DNA from: Leptasterias polaris | Lineage: Eukaryota; Echinodermata; Asteroidea; Forcipulatida; Asteriidae | Length of the DNA: 64,000 nucleotides | Assembly (NCBI GenBank): GCA_037783415.1 | Contig: JAZGTN010000087.1 | Location: 1,302,001 to 1,366,000 of the forward strand | Direction: 5' to 3' | Notes under the pieces: generated by a model | Databases searched by the model: none | What the model was told of the DNA's origin: nothing | The model's input: only the letters and a program-made list of their open reading frames with translations | Position numbers and translations under genes: made by a program | Part shown: positions 62,940 through 64,000 of the stretch, one piece after another | Layout: each line of letters starts with the position of its first letter | How positions within the stretch are numbered: the stretch's first letter is position 1

Positions 62940-63250
62940 TCGTTGACCATAGTTCAACTAAGTTAGCCCGAACTCTGTCTAGTCGACGATAGTTGGACTA
63001 CACTAGTCGACTATTTGGAACCAGCCTACTGAGCATGGTCGCATCGCTGGTTATCAATAGCCGTTTTCATAGCACAGTGCAGAGTGGACCAGGTGTAAGA
63101 AAAAAAATGATAACGTACGTTGAGTCGCTGGTCGCGTTGACATGACATAACTTGAGTCATTCGCACTACAACTTCTGTGCGCATGCTCTACGTGCGTCAC
63201 TAAACAACCACTAGTTAACCATTAGTTTTTGCGCAAACCTGTCTCTTGTC
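62940..63250. repeat. Copy related to the TIR element at 41,161
   Basis: Shares GTCGACTATTTGGAACCAGC and CATGGTC blocks and a GTGCGCATG...TGCGTCACT end region with the element in the RRP8 intron. Its terminal repeats are less clear (CCAAGTTCGCGC on the left). Confidence 0.6.
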
Positions 63251-63720
63251 ATCTTGGGTAGCTGTACGCTGTTTATGTTGGAAATTCTAATCACTTCTCA
63301 AGACGCATTCTCAAGATGAACTGACTTTTGTCAGGCCATGTTTTTTCATATGTACTCTTGTCCAATTGTTCCTTTTGTACGCTGTAGCTTGCTTAATTCC
63401 AATGCAGATCATTGTAAGAAATATCCATGACTTTTTGGCATAAAATTCACTGAATAATTGTATTATTATGCTCTATCATAAGTCATTTTTGGTTCAGTTC
63501 TTTGACAATTTGTGTTACTTTGTAACCAAGCCTAAGCAGATGAACAAACTGTAAACCAACTCACAGTTTGGTCGGAACACCTACAATATCACATTCCTAA
63601 TGTCACACAAATGCATAACCACTGACAAAGCTCAACAATTGTCTGGGCAGAGTGCCAAAACACATTCCTGAAGGTACACACGTGCAGCTGCAACGAAGAA
63701 CTGCTATTCATTCAGTGGAC

Positions 63721-63896
63721 TTAGAGCAAGCAAAGATTCCTGAATTCATTTTTATGTTTTCGGTATTGCGATGATGAAGATCGATATCCTGCAGGGTATA
63801 ATGGGTGTTCTCTCGGTAGTTGAACAGGGGTGCTTATCCAGTCATTCTCATATCCAGGATGATTGACACATGGCGTATTTCCCTGTTTGCAGACAT
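63721..63896 (-). CDS. Possible terminal exon of an unidentified minus-strand gene
   Basis: On the minus strand, GTTTTGTTGACAG is a good acceptor. It is followed by an open frame of about 58 codons ending in TAA: VCKQGNTPCVNHPGYENDWI, STPVQLPREHPLYPAGYRSS and QYRKHKNEFRNLCLL. The composition (Tyr/Pro/His/Arg, no repeats) looks like real protein, and I do not recognise the family. A gene nested in an ILK intron in the opposite sense, or a retrocopy fragment, would explain it. No AATAAA was identified with confidence downstream. Confidence 0.4.
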
Positions 63897-64000
63897 CTGT
63901 CAACAAAACGCACATGATTTAATCAATTAGCTTGAAACAATTTTTGTGCTTTTGTATCTTGCATGAGAAAGACTACATGCAAATACACTGTATCTTGGCT

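Overview
This window is a piece of a eukaryotic, spliceosomal-intron genome. The host genes (an FCHSD2/nervous wreck family SH3 protein, RRP8 and ILK) are metazoan. The short interspersed repeats, especially a TTAA-flanked element with AGGCACTG-type inverted ends, resemble repeats I associate with echinoderms and sea stars in particular. That placement comes from recall and was not checked by search. There are no bacterial features.

Layout. (1) 1-16,507, plus strand: the 3' part of an FCHSD2/Nwk gene. Ten coding exons in the window form an uninterrupted 464-codon reading frame that contains two SH3 domains and ends in a PDZ-ligand-like tail. Its introns hold a 33-bp minisatellite, MITE-like foldbacks, a tRNA-Leu-like SINE and other repeats. 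(2) About 16.5-23.4 kb: no supported gene. (3) About 23.4-39.8 kb: a graveyard of transposable-element and element-like fragments. These include two pieces of a P2X7-cytoplasmic-domain-like module, a DDE-transposase-like piece, non-LTR ORF1/endonuclease pieces, at least four unrelated retrotransposon gag-like pieces (one with an aspartic protease), a RAG1 N-terminal-domain-like zinc ORF, a multi-copy-type element protein, a broken piggyBac transposase, a second piggyBac cysteine-rich tail, and a DUF4806-like ORF with a perfect 3 x 186 bp internal repeat. (4) 41,016-47,838, minus strand: complete RRP8 (nucleolar rRNA m1A methyltransferase), six coding exons, 550 residues. (5) 47,839-49,786: a divergent intergenic region, probably a shared promoter zone. 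(6) 49,787-62,270, plus strand: the first five coding exons of ILK, covering the ankyrin repeats and the start of the linker. The pseudokinase domain lies beyond the window. ILK introns carry a THAP-domain relic, several minisatellites and foldback elements. A possible terminal exon of an unidentified minus-strand gene lies at 63.7-63.9 kb.

The head-to-head RRP8/ILK pair matches the arrangement I recall on human chromosome 11p15.4, so it may be an old bidirectional gene pair. ILK (PINCH/parvin adhesion scaffold) and the FCHSD2/Nwk protein (endocytic actin regulator) both act in the cell cortex, while RRP8 acts in the nucleolus; there is no operon logic here. The most unusual item is the RAG1-NTD-like ORF at 27,565-27,891, close to a separate element-type ORF at 31,377-31,971. 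Together they may be remains of one mobile-element family.
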